Source of the DNA: Alistipes sp. dk3624
GTDB taxonomy: Bacteria; Bacteroidota; Bacteroidia; Bacteroidales; Rikenellaceae
Reading direction: 5' to 3'
NCBI RefSeq assembly: GCF_009557455.1
Contig: NZ_CP045651.1
Span: 1,612,001 to 1,676,000 of the forward strand
DNA: 64,000 nucleotides
The stretch's first letter is position 1. Every line of letters begins with the position of its first letter. The notes beneath the pieces were generated by a model. It did not search any database. It was not told where the DNA came from and worked only from the letters and a program-made list of their open reading frames with translations. Made by a program: the position numbers and the translations under genes. This document shows, piece after piece, positions 13,618-20,054 of this stretch.

Positions 13618-15147
13618 TTATGCTCTGAAATTGAATGAATAATCTTTAGCGTTAAATGGCGAAAGGGATGCAATGGCTTCTATCGCGTTCGTATGGTGCG
13701 GTTCTACACCTTGCAGATAATGAGTGCCCGTACTCGGACAGCACATCGAGACCCATGCGAAAGGCTGGTTATCGATTTCTTTAAACAAATCATTCGTTTT
13801 AAGAAGTTCGACAACCTCCCTATCTCCGTTAGCATGGACGATTTCCCGCCGATCAACTACTTTCGCTCCGAGTAGATCCAGCATACCTTGCTGTCCAATG
13901 GATTCGTAAATAGCCCCTTTAATATCGGCATCCGTTTCCTTCATAAACTGCTCTTTCGTGATGGAACTTTTGTCATTGACAATCCATGCCGGAATAGAAC
14001 GACCGTTGATGAAATAATATTCCGATCCATCCCTGAACTGGACGGCAGCCTGTGTTGTGGAATGAAGCCTTCCGGCTAAATTAGTCTCTATATACACTGG
14101 AGGCTGAATTGCGAATACGTAATTTTCATATTCATAAGCATTGAAAACATTAGATCTGATAAGCTTTTTATATTGCTTGAAATTGAAATTATCCAACAGA
14201 TTTATCTTTTCGAAAAAGTCATAAAAGGAGGCCCATCCATAATTCGATAAATCAATATAAGATGAATATTCATTGACCGAAGCCCCGACCGAAGCCCAGA
14301 CCGAATCCCAGACCGAAGCCCCGACCGAATCCTTGACCGAAGCCTCGACCGAAGCCCCGACCGAAGCCTCGACCGAAGCCCAGACCGAAGCCCAGACCGA
14401 AGCCTCGACCGAAGCCCAGACCGAAGCCCAGACCGAATCCCCGACCGAATCCTTGACCGAATCCTTGACCGAATCCTTGACCGAAGCCTTGACCGAAGCC
14501 CAGACCGAAGCCCAGACCGAATCCCCGACCGAATCCTTGACCGAATCCTTGACCGAATCCTTGACCGAAGCCTTGACCGAATCCTTGACCGAAGCCCAGA
14601 CCGAAGCCCCGACCGAAGCCCCGACCGAATCCCCGACCGGAGCCCCGACCGAATCCCCGACCGAAGCCCAGACCGAAGCCTTGACCGAATCCCAGACCGA
14701 AGCCCAGACCGAAGCCCCGACCGAAGCCCCGACCGAATCCCCGACCGGAGCCCCGACCGAATCCCCGACCGAAGCCCCGACCGAATCCCCGACCGGAGCC
14801 CCGACCGAATCCCCGACCGAAGCCCAGACCGAAGCCTTGACCGAATCCCCGACCGGAGCCCCGACCGAAGCCCCGACCGAAGCCCCGACCGAAGCCCATG
14901 ATTTTTTAATCAGGTTTTTATTCTTTAAAATCGCGATGGTTAATAAACAGCTCAGCCACCCATCACAATAAATAATCTTCGGAGTAGGCTTTTTCAGCAA
15001 ATCGTTGTAAAGCCATTTGATCCCTTCTTCGAAAGCAGGCTTGTCTATACCTCGTTTATTCCTGACATTATCAAAGAATAGATTAATCCATTCATCACGC
15101 GTTTCAAGCATGATCCTTTTTTGATCCGATGTTAATTCTGTTAGCAT
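13618..15147 (-). CDS. DUF6745-like protein with about 51 tetrapeptide repeats
   Basis: The 509-aa protein has an 80-residue N-terminal helical part, a central array of about 51 repeats of the form S-V-x-(A/D), with x being G, W, K or E, from about residue 84 to 290, and a C-terminal domain rich in aromatic residues (NYGWASFYDFF, YYFINGRSIPAWIV, FAWVSMCCPSTGTHYLQGV). Repeats of this kind occur in DUF6745-type proteins and probably form a regular solenoid. The DNA repeat unit is 12 bp (GACCGAAGCCCC-like on the plus strand), so copy number can change without breaking the frame. Function unknown. It lies between recombination genes and small membrane-protein genes. Confidence 0.7.
   Translation of the reverse strand: MLTELTSDQKRIMLETRDEWINLFFDNVRNKRGIDKPAFEEGIKWLYNDLLKKPTPKIIYCDGWLSCLLTIAILKNKNLIKKSWASVGASVGASVGAPVGDSVKASVWASVGDSVGAPVGDSVGASVGDSVGAPVGDSVGASVGASVWASVWDSVKASVWASVGDSVGAPVGDSVGASVGASVWASVKDSVKASVKDSVKDSVKDSVGDSVWASVWASVKASVKDSVKDSVKDSVGDSVWASVWASVEASVWASVWASVEASVGASVEASVKDSVGASVWDSVWASVGASVNEYSSYIDLSNYGWASFYDFFEKINLLDNFNFKQYKKLIRSNVFNAYEYENYVFAIQPPVYIETNLAGRLHSTTQAAVQFRDGSEYYFINGRSIPAWIVNDKSSITKEQFMKETDADIKGAIYESIGQQGMLDLLGAKVVDRREIVHANGDREVVELLKTNDLFKEIDNQPFAWVSMCCPSTGTHYLQGVEPHHTNAIEAIASLSPFNAKDYSFNFRA
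14275..14893. repeat. 12-bp tandem repeat array (coding)
   Basis: About 51 copies of a 12-base unit, each starting GACCGAA on the plus strand, run almost unbroken. Most variation falls on the eighth and the last three positions, which change the encoded tetrapeptide between SVGA, SVWA, SVKD, SVEA, SVGD and PVGD. Higher-order blocks are visible: runs such as WA-WA-K-KD-KD-KD-GD recur twice. Because the unit has no stop codon in three frames, long open frames appear on both strands here. Only the frame of the gene at 13618-15147 extends into non-repeat protein sequence. Confidence 0.95.
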
Positions 15148-15159
15148 AATATTTACGTG

Positions 15160-15204
15160 TTTGAATTTTCAAATAACCTGCGCGGGCCTCGCGGATGGCG
15201 CAGG
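15160..15204 (-). promoter_or_regulatory. Hairpins in the leader of the repeat-protein gene
   Basis: Upstream of ATG 15147 the DNA has a CCTGCGC/GCGCAGG stem (15177-15183 with 15198-15204) and a smaller TTTGAA/TTCAAA stem (15160-15173). They could form a structured 5' leader or an attenuator; there is no T-run after them. Confidence 0.35.
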
Positions 15205-15233
15205 GCGAATCATTAACCTTAACTTACAAAAAC

Positions 15234-15500
15234 CTAATGAACCAAATTGTACTGCAATCTGTTTTTGTCGAAGTCATTATTTATTGTGCCTTCTGGAATA
15301 GAGGTTGTTAATTGTGCATACGTAATAAATAGCCTTGTTTCTCCGTCATGGTCGTAAGACATTGCATGAACCTGAAGATCGGAGTTGAACCGGTCGGTGT
15401 CATACTCTATCGTAGTTTCGAAATCACTGCTGAAATCGTATGACTTGTCTTCAACCAAGAAAGCCATACGGCGATAATCTTCGGCTGTTAGCTTTATCAT
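15234..15500 (-). CDS. Small hypothetical phage protein (88 aa)
   Basis: The protein starts MIKLTAEDYRRMAFLVEDKSYDFSSD as an acidic beta-rich chain, with SYDHDGETRLFITY in the middle. No membrane segment or known motif is visible. It is closely spaced (2 bases) with the small membrane protein gene upstream, suggesting one operon. I do not recognise a family, though similar DYRRMA-type small proteins are frequent in Bacteroidetes phages. Confidence 0.6.
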   Translation of the reverse strand: MIKLTAEDYRRMAFLVEDKSYDFSSDFETTIEYDTDRFNSDLQVHAMSYDHDGETRLFITYAQLTTSIPEGTINNDFDKNRLQYNLVH

Positions 15501-15502
15501 GG

Positions 15503-15778
15503 CTACAATTCGTTTAAGTAGTTGATAATTTCCTTGCGACCGTCTTCGCTCATTTCTCCCGAAACGGCCAGCTTCGAAAGTGCAATCCGGGGCGTATTCA
15601 GATCCGGATCGTTACTTTTGTCCGATACTTTGAAATCTTCGTTCATGGTCGTGTGTTTTTTGTGGTTAAAAAGAACTACAAGCAATGCCATCAATCCGAT
15701 GCCGATCAGGTTCACCCAGATGTCGCGCGACTCGTTCGCCGCAAGCAATATGGCTGTAATAAATAGTACCGCTTTCAT
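15503..15778 (-). CDS. Small membrane protein (91 aa)
   Basis: Two hydrophobic segments (about residues 2-14 and 21-38) are followed by a polar tail with a short helix (PRIALSKLAVSGEMSEDGRK). The tail could face the cytoplasm. The gene overlaps the previous one by 4 bases (15775-15778). Function unknown; in many phages such proteins act in exclusion or lysis, but nothing here proves that. Confidence 0.58.
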   Translation of the reverse strand: MKAVLFITAILLAANESRDIWVNLIGIGLMALLVVLFNHKKHTTMNEDFKVSDKSNDPDLNTPRIALSKLAVSGEMSEDGRKEIINYLNEL

Positions 15779-16089
15779 CGTTTCTCCGCTTTAGCTTTTT
15801 TGAATGCGAGAACCGAATCAAGTCTTATCTTCAGTGCTTTGTCCGTACTGTCGGGGTGCAATCTGAGCAATCCACTGGTTATGTATGATCGGATCGAGTT
15901 CGCATGGCGAGCGAGTATATCGCACGCAGTATTGACCGATACCGGCACGTCGGCCACCAATTCAAGATTAAAGTAGTGGCGCATCTTATTGTTCTCAGCG
16001 CTAAGCACCCGGTTAGATGCCTCTAATTCACTAATATAATCCATCACCTGACCAAAGGTTACTGTTTGTTCGGTGTTCTTCTGCGGCAT
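15775..16089 (-). CDS. Hypothetical phage protein with HTH-like C-terminus
   Basis: The 104-aa protein has an N-terminal coiled helix (FGQVMDYISELEASNRVLSAEN) and a C-terminal part (NTACDILARHANSIRSYITSG, DSVLAFKKAKAEKR) resembling a MerR/excisionase-type unit that reads DNA. It overlaps the preceding small gene by about 59 bases in another frame, which is unusual but common in compact phage genomes. Function unknown. Confidence 0.6.
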   Translation of the reverse strand: MPQKNTEQTVTFGQVMDYISELEASNRVLSAENNKMRHYFNLELVADVPVSVNTACDILARHANSIRSYITSGLLRLHPDSTDKALKIRLDSVLAFKKAKAEKR

Positions 16090-16282
16090 GGCTTTCTCGC
16101 GTTAAAACGACATACATAAGTACACGAAGCAGCGGGGCGAGCTTTTCAAGATCGTCCAAAGAGAGTGATTGTAAACGGATTGCGATCTCCCTGTTTGAGA
16201 GATTGAGGATGTCCTGTAATTCGGATACAGGTGCAGTAAGGGTACTATTATTCGCCTTAGTGCTTTTAACTTCGGTTCGCAT
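16031..16282 (-). CDS. Small phage protein, paralogue 1 of the leader-linked pair
   Basis: The 83-aa protein holds ILNLSNREIAIRLQSLSLDD followed by LEKLAPLLRVLMYVVL. A protein at 18044-18253 has the matching IFNLSDEEIIHRFKSLSESE and IRDLAPVLRILFCMLL. The pattern is NLS-x-x-EI, SLS, LAP-x-LR-x-L. Both genes follow a homologous structured leader by 30-40 bases, so leader and gene appear to move or duplicate as a unit. Family not recognised; the helices and hydrophobic C-terminal half suggest protein-protein contacts. Confidence 0.68.
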   Translation of the reverse strand: MRTEVKSTKANNSTLTAPVSELQDILNLSNREIAIRLQSLSLDDLEKLAPLLRVLMYVVLTRESHAAEEHRTNSNLWSGDGLY

Positions 16283-16320
16283 TTGTCAGTTAAAAGTTTT
16301 AATATATGGCAACAAAAAAG

Positions 16321-16441
16321 GCGTTGCCCTGTCAAGTTTTGCGAACCGACACGACTACCGTAGTAGAAGTGGACAAAGGGCAACGCTTTATTATCAGCGT
16401 TATTATGTTTTTGTGATACGATATTCGTATCGGTTCGCAAT
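16321..16441 (-). promoter_or_regulatory. Structured leader RNA with switch topology (leader A)
   Basis: On the minus strand arm a (16440-16417) can pair with a' (16362-16339) over 24 positions with two G-U wobbles and one mismatch. Arm b (16386-16377) pairs with b' (16330-16321) over 10 perfect pairs, extendable by GUC/GAC, and is followed by CTTTTTTG, so b:b' is an intrinsic terminator. The order is a-b-a'-b', and the linker between a' and b' is too short to span the long a stem, so the two stems should exclude each other. Arm a can also fold on itself (GATACGA/TCGTATC, 16415-16431). Conserved loops shared with leader B are AAAAACATA, AATAAAGCG and CACTTCT..TACGG. Confidence 0.65.
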
Positions 16442-16443
16442 AA

Positions 16444-16474
16444 CAAATGTACGCAAAACTTTTGATTTCGCAAA
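16444..16474 (-). promoter_or_regulatory. Promoter of leader A
   Basis: The minus strand reads TTTG (16474-16471), a 19-base spacer and TACATTTG (16451-16444), a full match to the Bacteroidetes promoter pattern. Arm a of the leader starts 3 bases further on, so the RNA probably begins at or next to the arm. Confidence 0.68.
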
Positions 16475-16520
16475 CATTTTTCTGAAATATTTACACTAAC
16501 CGCTGACATCTCTTTGTGTG

Positions 16521-17288
16521 TTAAGCCGTACAACGAGAGAGAAATTTGTTTACGAAATAGACCTGCCCCCTACCGGACACTTTCGTGGTACACGTTACCA
16601 ACACCGAGCCGTCGGGCTTGGTTATAGATGTCTTTTTTATCTCGAACAATCCCATATCCATTGAGCGCTGAGTCGGTTGGTTGTAGTACTCGCCTTTCGA
16701 ACATAAGTAGCCGTTATGACGCAGCCATTCAAAAAGACGGTTCTGTCCAATTTCAACCCCGTTTTGACGAAGTATCTTTGCAAGTTCGGCTATAAGGATA
16801 GACCGGTCGCTTGTGGCAACGGCATCCGCAAAGAGTGCTTTAGGTTCCAACTCCTTACTATGCGCCTCGGCTTCAATACGCTTGGCACGCTCATTTTTTA
16901 ACTGTGTGGCTAACTGAATAAGAGTATCGGGATTAAGCAATGCTTCTTCCACTTTCTCCGGAGTTAAATAACCGCCGTGCTTGCGGATCGAAGGGAGAAC
17001 ATCTCCGCATACCCAGTCTTGGAACTGCTCGGCTTGTGGCAGACGACTCTTCATGATAAGACGGAAAACATCCGCCTCAGGGATGAATTTCATTGACTGA
17101 ATACCGCTTTCAGTAGGGGTGAACGATTCGTTCACCCCCTTGCAGTGGTCACGTATGGCCTTTTGGGGATTGGAGTAACCCAAAGTCCGCGCAATATCGG
17201 TCGCAGCGAACATCGGTTCGCCGTTTTCGTTCGTGGCTACTCTGATTTGCCCGAATTGATTGTTTTGGAAGATTTGAATACCGTTCAT
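16521..17288 (-). CDS. BRO-N / KilAC phage antirepressor
   Basis: The 255-aa protein has a BRO-N domain (MNGIQIFQNNQFGQIRVA, DIARTLGYSNPQKAIRDHCK, WVCGDVLPSIRKHGGYLT; residues 1-108), a linker, and a C-terminal ANT/KilAC domain (ILIAELAKILRQNGVEIGQN, LFEWLRHNGYLCS, GRGQVYFVNKFL; about residues 165-252). Such proteins counter the repressor to start lytic growth. The same N-terminal domain recurs in the truncated protein at the left edge. The gene is minus-strand, upstream of leader A and just downstream of the tRNA-like element. Confidence 0.9.
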   Translation of the reverse strand: MNGIQIFQNNQFGQIRVATNENGEPMFAATDIARTLGYSNPQKAIRDHCKGVNESFTPTESGIQSMKFIPEADVFRLIMKSRLPQAEQFQDWVCGDVLPSIRKHGGYLTPEKVEEALLNPDTLIQLATQLKNERAKRIEAEAHSKELEPKALFADAVATSDRSILIAELAKILRQNGVEIGQNRLFEWLRHNGYLCSKGEYYNQPTQRSMDMGLFEIKKTSITKPDGSVLVTCTTKVSGRGQVYFVNKFLSRCTA

Positions 17289-17344
17289 GCCTATTTCTGT
17301 TTGTATATTTTCATATCCATGAGGCGTTACTTGAACATTTTTAG

Positions 17345-17465
17345 GAGTGAGGCGGGATTCGAACCCGCATGGATGCTTTCCGAGGAGCGTCCTCCGGCAA
17401 CTGTGTTGCCCCGACCACTATCAGCCCTCCTGTTTAAGTGCGTCTGCCATTTCCGCCACTCACTC
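17345..17465 (-). tRNA. tRNA-like element with Leu-type features, atypical 121 nt
   Basis: The minus strand has a perfect 7-bp acceptor stem (17465-17459 with 17351-17345), a canonical T arm (17368-17352, GCGGG-TTCGAAT-CCCGC-type) and a D arm matching class II tRNA-Leu (TGGCGGAAATGGCAGACGCA). The distance between D arm and T arm is 70 nt, about 35 more than in tRNA-Leu, and no normal 17-nt anticodon arm is found right after the D arm. The middle holds two clear hairpins (GGCAAC-ACA-GTTGCC and a GC-rich one near 17376-17397). CCA is not encoded and the discriminator base would be C. It may be a degenerate tRNA, an unusual phage tRNA, or a tRNA mimic. Confidence 0.45.
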
Positions 17466-17472
17466 GCCGTTA

Positions 17473-18012
17473 TTATTCTTTCTTGATTCTCAACTGATCT
17501 TTCGAAATGCCCCATTTTTCGGCAATCTCGTCCATTGAAATTTCAACGGTTTTTTCTTCTTCAGAAAGGGGTTCGACATCGAGGCGATAGCCTCGCTTGT
17601 AAAGCTCGTTGCATGTAAACACGTAGGGGGCACGGTCATTGAATTTTGGTACAACCAATTCTCCGCTTCTGAAAATAATTTCGCCATGTAGTGAGAAGGG
17701 AGAAATGACGATACCTTCCTTGCAACACACCTTATCTCCCACCTGCCAATCCTTGTAGGATTCGATTTCATCGGGGGTAGAAGGGGTAAGGATGAAGTCG
17801 GAAATATGGTTTAATGCAAGAGATTCCTTTGATCCTGATGAAACGCTCCAGCTATATTTATAACCGAACTTGTTATCTGCTTCGGCCCCATCCATCTCAT
17901 TTTGGCATAAATACACATTGTTATCTTCTACCCGGATTCTGCCTTCGGCGGGAGTCTCATTGATTTTGCACCGAAAACGGCGTCCATCACATTGCAATAA
18001 ATTTTCCATCAT
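17473..18012 (-). CDS. Hypothetical phage protein (179 aa)
   Basis: The protein starts MMENLLQCDGRRFRCKINE and is beta-rich in its first 130 residues (RIRVEDNNVYLCQNE, YKYSWSVSSGS, WQVGDKVCCKEG), with a C-terminal helix-turn-helix-like tail (VEISMDEIAEKWGISKDQLRIKK). The tail resembles a short DNA-binding HTH. Similar chimeric proteins occur in Bacteroidetes phages. It sits just upstream of the tRNA-like element. Role unknown. Confidence 0.62.
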   Translation of the reverse strand: MMENLLQCDGRRFRCKINETPAEGRIRVEDNNVYLCQNEMDGAEADNKFGYKYSWSVSSGSKESLALNHISDFILTPSTPDEIESYKDWQVGDKVCCKEGIVISPFSLHGEIIFRSGELVVPKFNDRAPYVFTCNELYKRGYRLDVEPLSEEEKTVEISMDEIAEKWGISKDQLRIKKE

Positions 18013-18043
18013 ATTTTAATTTAGTGTATTGTAATACAATTGT

Positions 18044-18253
18044 TTAGCGTTTATTGTTATGAATTAAGAGCATACAGAAAAGGATACGGAGCACCGGAGC
18101 GAGATCGCGGATCTCACTCTCTGAAAGAGATTTGAAACGATGGATGATTTCCTCGTCAGAAAGATTAAAGATAGATTGAGCGACTTTCGCACGCTCTTGC
18201 GTTGAAGCGGACGCACCTGGTGCGCCTGCGCTAATTTCATTAGTTCTTGGCAT
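18044..18253 (-). CDS. Small phage protein, paralogue 2 of the leader-linked pair
   Basis: The 69-aa protein has a low-complexity start (SAGAPGASASTQE) and then AQSIFNLSDEEIIHRFKSLS and IRDLAPVLRILFCMLLIH, which align residue by residue with the protein at 16031-16282. As for that gene, a leader RNA with the same interleaved arms lies 35-40 bases upstream. The duplication of both parts suggests they work together. Family unknown. Confidence 0.66.
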   Translation of the reverse strand: MPRTNEISAGAPGASASTQERAKVAQSIFNLSDEEIIHRFKSLSESEIRDLAPVLRILFCMLLIHNNKR

Positions 18254-18289
18254 GGAATGAAATTTTGCGTTATGTCTAATACGGAAAGG

Positions 18290-18416
18290 GCGAGCCTTCC
18301 TTGTAATTCCGCCAAGAACTCACTACCCGTAAGAGAAGTGCCACAAGAAAGACTCGCTTTATTGCAAGACTTTTGAAATATGTTTTTGCTTACTACGATG
18401 TAGTGAGCTCTTGGCA
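18290..18416 (-). promoter_or_regulatory. Structured leader RNA, homologue of leader A (leader B)
   Basis: On the minus strand arm a (18415-18400) pairs with a' (18326-18311) over 16 positions, one of them G-U. Arm b (18357-18343) pairs with b' (18304-18290) over 15 positions, two of them G-U. The arms share almost no sequence with those of leader A, yet position, order (a-b-a'-b') and pairing are the same, and the single-stranded parts are alike: AAAAACATA after arm a, AATAAAGCG at arm b, and CACTTCT..TACGG before a'. This is the mark of a conserved RNA fold with compensatory change. b' is followed by CCTTTCC, a weaker T-tract than in leader A. Confidence 0.65.
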
Positions 18417-18419
18417 CAG

Positions 18420-18451
18420 CAAATATGGGTAAAGTTTTTGACTGTACCAAA
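18420..18451 (-). promoter_or_regulatory. Promoter of leader B
   Basis: The minus strand reads TTTG (18451-18448), a 20-base spacer and CATATTTG (18427-18420), one base off the TAnnTTTG consensus. Arm a starts 4 bases downstream, as in leader A. Confidence 0.58.
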
Positions 18452-18494
18452 TATTTGTCGTATTTTTTTATGCTTGCTTTCATTTTTTGCTTTA

Positions 18495-18875
18495 TTATGC
18501 AGCCGACATTTGAGGCATAAATTCCGGTTCGTAATCTTTTTCTACCAGTTCGATAACCCGCCCGTTACGGGAAAAGCGCCGCTGTGTGTCGTGAATGAAA
18601 ATCTCGTGAGGAAGAACCATCAGAAAGAATACCCCCGCGATAATCTGCTTTGCCGTTTCTGAAATGTCAATCGAAAAGTTCACGCAAAACCACCACGACA
18701 CCAGGGCATTGGTTGACCGGCGGATACCTGTTTTGTCGTAAATGTTCTGAAAGTGGTTCACGACAGTACGGTAAGAGGTATTAAGCTTATCGGCGATCTC
18801 TTTCCCGATATACCCCTTGACGCATAACTCGGCTACCTGGGCCTCTCTTTTGGTTAGTATCGAATCGGTTTTCAT
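18495..18875 (-). CDS. LuxR-type HTH protein with a membrane-like segment
   Basis: The 126-aa protein begins MKTDSILTKREAQVAELCVKG and continues with IADKLNTSYRTVVNHFQNIY, a complete GerE/LuxR-type helix-turn-helix (residues 8-55). After it comes a hydrophobic part (TAKQIIAGVFFLMVLPHEIF) that could be a membrane segment or a core helix, and a polar tail. This combination is common in Bacteroidetes prophages near the repressor. It may be an early regulator. Confidence 0.75.
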   Translation of the reverse strand: MKTDSILTKREAQVAELCVKGYIGKEIADKLNTSYRTVVNHFQNIYDKTGIRRSTNALVSWWFCVNFSIDISETAKQIIAGVFFLMVLPHEIFIHDTQRRFSRNGRVIELVEKDYEPEFMPQMSAA

Positions 18876-18886
18876 GGTATCAAACT

Positions 18887-19126
18887 TTATTCACCCCATA
18901 CATTACGTGGTCGGATACCGTGTTTTGCGAATGCCTGTTCTATTTTTCTCGCAGCAATAATATCATGCTTCACCTTGCCGTTCCTGCGCTTCCCGAATCC
19001 CTGTTTTGTGGTAATATTCAAAGCAAGCATGATGTCCTTTTGGCATTCTGCTTTCTGGTAATCATTCAAAAGACGAAAGCCCTTATTAAAAGAAAGCGAG
19101 ATTTCAGTTTGGTTTTGTGATTTCAT
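18887..19126 (-). CDS. Small basic phage protein near the repressor
   Basis: ATG 19126 gives 79 aa (MKSQNQTEISLSFNKGFRLL...). It contains DYQKAECQKDIMLALNITTK and a basic GFGKRRNGKVKHD stretch with a final AFAKHGIRPRNVWG. It is the first minus-strand gene from the divergent regulatory region, where a Cro-type regulator would be expected. No classic HTH is evident, so a Cro-like role is only possible. Confidence 0.62.
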   Translation of the reverse strand: MKSQNQTEISLSFNKGFRLLNDYQKAECQKDIMLALNITTKQGFGKRRNGKVKHDIIAARKIEQAFAKHGIRPRNVWGE

Positions 19127-19212
19127 TTGTATACTTTTACTATTTACATTTAGAAACAAGCTGAATAATTTTGCATCTCAGGTTATTTCTTAATGCAAAT
19201 ATCAGTAATAAA

Positions 19213-19238
19213 TTCTAATAATGCAATATTTATTAGAA
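19213..19238. promoter_or_regulatory. Palindromic operator between divergent phage promoters
   Basis: TTCTAATAA (19213-19221) and TTATTAGAA (19230-19238) form a perfect 9-bp inverted repeat with an 8-base spacer, between the plus-strand repressor gene and the minus-strand early genes. It is the natural candidate for repressor binding. Confidence 0.55.
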
Positions 19239-19270
19239 ATAAATTTGCGTGCAGTTGTAATATTTTATGT

Positions 19271-19894
19271 ATGTTATTTGATTTAAAGCGCTTTAGGATA
19301 GAAAAAAAAATCAGTCAAAAACAATTGGCCGATAAATTAGGCGTAGGACAATCTTTTATTTCTCAAATTGAGAATGGCAAGAATCCAATACCTGATTTAT
19401 TGCTTTCTAAACTAAAAGATATATATGCGCTTGATATAAGAGACTACCAAGCAGATTCATCTTTAGGCGGGTGTATTCCAGTATCCGCAGGAGAACGGCT
19501 TGAGAAAATTATAAAGGAGCATTATAAAATGTCTCCATACGCTTTCTCTCAAAAATATAATGATAGGGGAGGGGTTAAAACCTCGCAGGTTATAAGAGGT
19601 AGAAATGGATTGTCAAGCAGATTGCTTAATTTAATTATACAGGCATATCCAGAAATAAATCGTGTGTGGCTCCTTACCGGCGAAGGCCCCATGTTGAAAA
19701 CCGAACCTAAATCCCCAATTAGCGATAAAGAATCTATCAACCTAAAAAATGACGATGAAATGACAAACAACATGCTCGTAACCATGCTTTATGACGCTAA
19801 CCAAAGAATCAAGCGACTAGAAGCCGAAATTGAAGAATTAAAGCAACAACAAGGGGATGCGACGGACTCCCCAAAAAAGAGATGTGCGATATAG
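19271..19894 (+). CDS. Phage repressor with N-terminal HTH (CI-like)
   Basis: Starting at ATG 19271 gives 207 aa beginning MLFDLKRFRIEKKISQKQ. Residues 8-60 form a classic HTH_3 domain (ISQKQLADKLGVGQSFISQI). A second region (SPYAFSQKYNDRGGVKTSQV, INRVWLLTGEGPML) matches the middle domain of Bacteroidetes phage repressors, and the end is a coiled coil (LYDANQRIKRLEAEIEELKQ). No LexA-like Ser/Lys protease dyad is seen, so induction may rely on the BRO antirepressor. A longer frame from 19193 exists but would cover the operator. A +1 frame past the stop stays open to 20018. Confidence 0.82.
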   Translation: MLFDLKRFRIEKKISQKQLADKLGVGQSFISQIENGKNPIPDLLLSKLKDIYALDIRDYQADSSLGGCIPVSAGERLEKIIKEHYKMSPYAFSQKYNDRGGVKTSQVIRGRNGLSSRLLNLIIQAYPEINRVWLLTGEGPMLKTEPKSPISDKESINLKNDDEMTNNMLVTMLYDANQRIKRLEAEIEELKQQQGDATDSPKKRCAI

Positions 19895-20054
19895 TCTAAA
19901 AAGCCGTATTGATAAATCGTGTACGCATAGCGATCTTTCTATTTTTGATACGGCACTATCTAATGATTTGCGTAAAATGAAATCCAATACCGATGTTGAT
20001 CCTGAAAATGGCTTTTAACGGCAATAATTGAAACGTTTTTAGTAATTATCTTTG
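19895..20054 (+). other. Region after the repressor; -7 promoter-like element
   Basis: It contains GCCGTAT/ATACGGC inverted arms about 40 bases apart (near 19903-19954) and a -7-like TATCTTTG at 20047-20054, but no good -33 element at the expected distance. No separate gene is evident. Confidence 0.4.

Noticed and set aside
14275-14893. The 12-bp array as a CRISPR array
   Set aside because: Units are contiguous 12-mers with no spacers and lie inside a reading frame; no cas genes are present.
14270-14971. Long open frames in the 12-bp repeat on both strands (Gly-Phe-Gly-Arg/Gln type on the minus strand, Thr-Glu-Ala/Ser type on the plus strand)
   Set aside because: They follow from a 12-base unit without stop codons in those frames. 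They begin and end with the repeat or just after it and lack any non-repeat protein domain.
16102-16533. A 143-codon minus-strand frame over leader A and the small gene
   Set aside because: It runs in a different frame from the small gene with a recognisable paralogue, and leader A pairing explains its sequence better. The similarity with the frame over leader B comes from the shared RNA parts.
18064-18483. A 139-codon minus-strand frame over leader B and the small gene
   Set aside because: Same reason as for leader A: it covers the promoter and structured arms, and is out of frame with the paralogous small protein.
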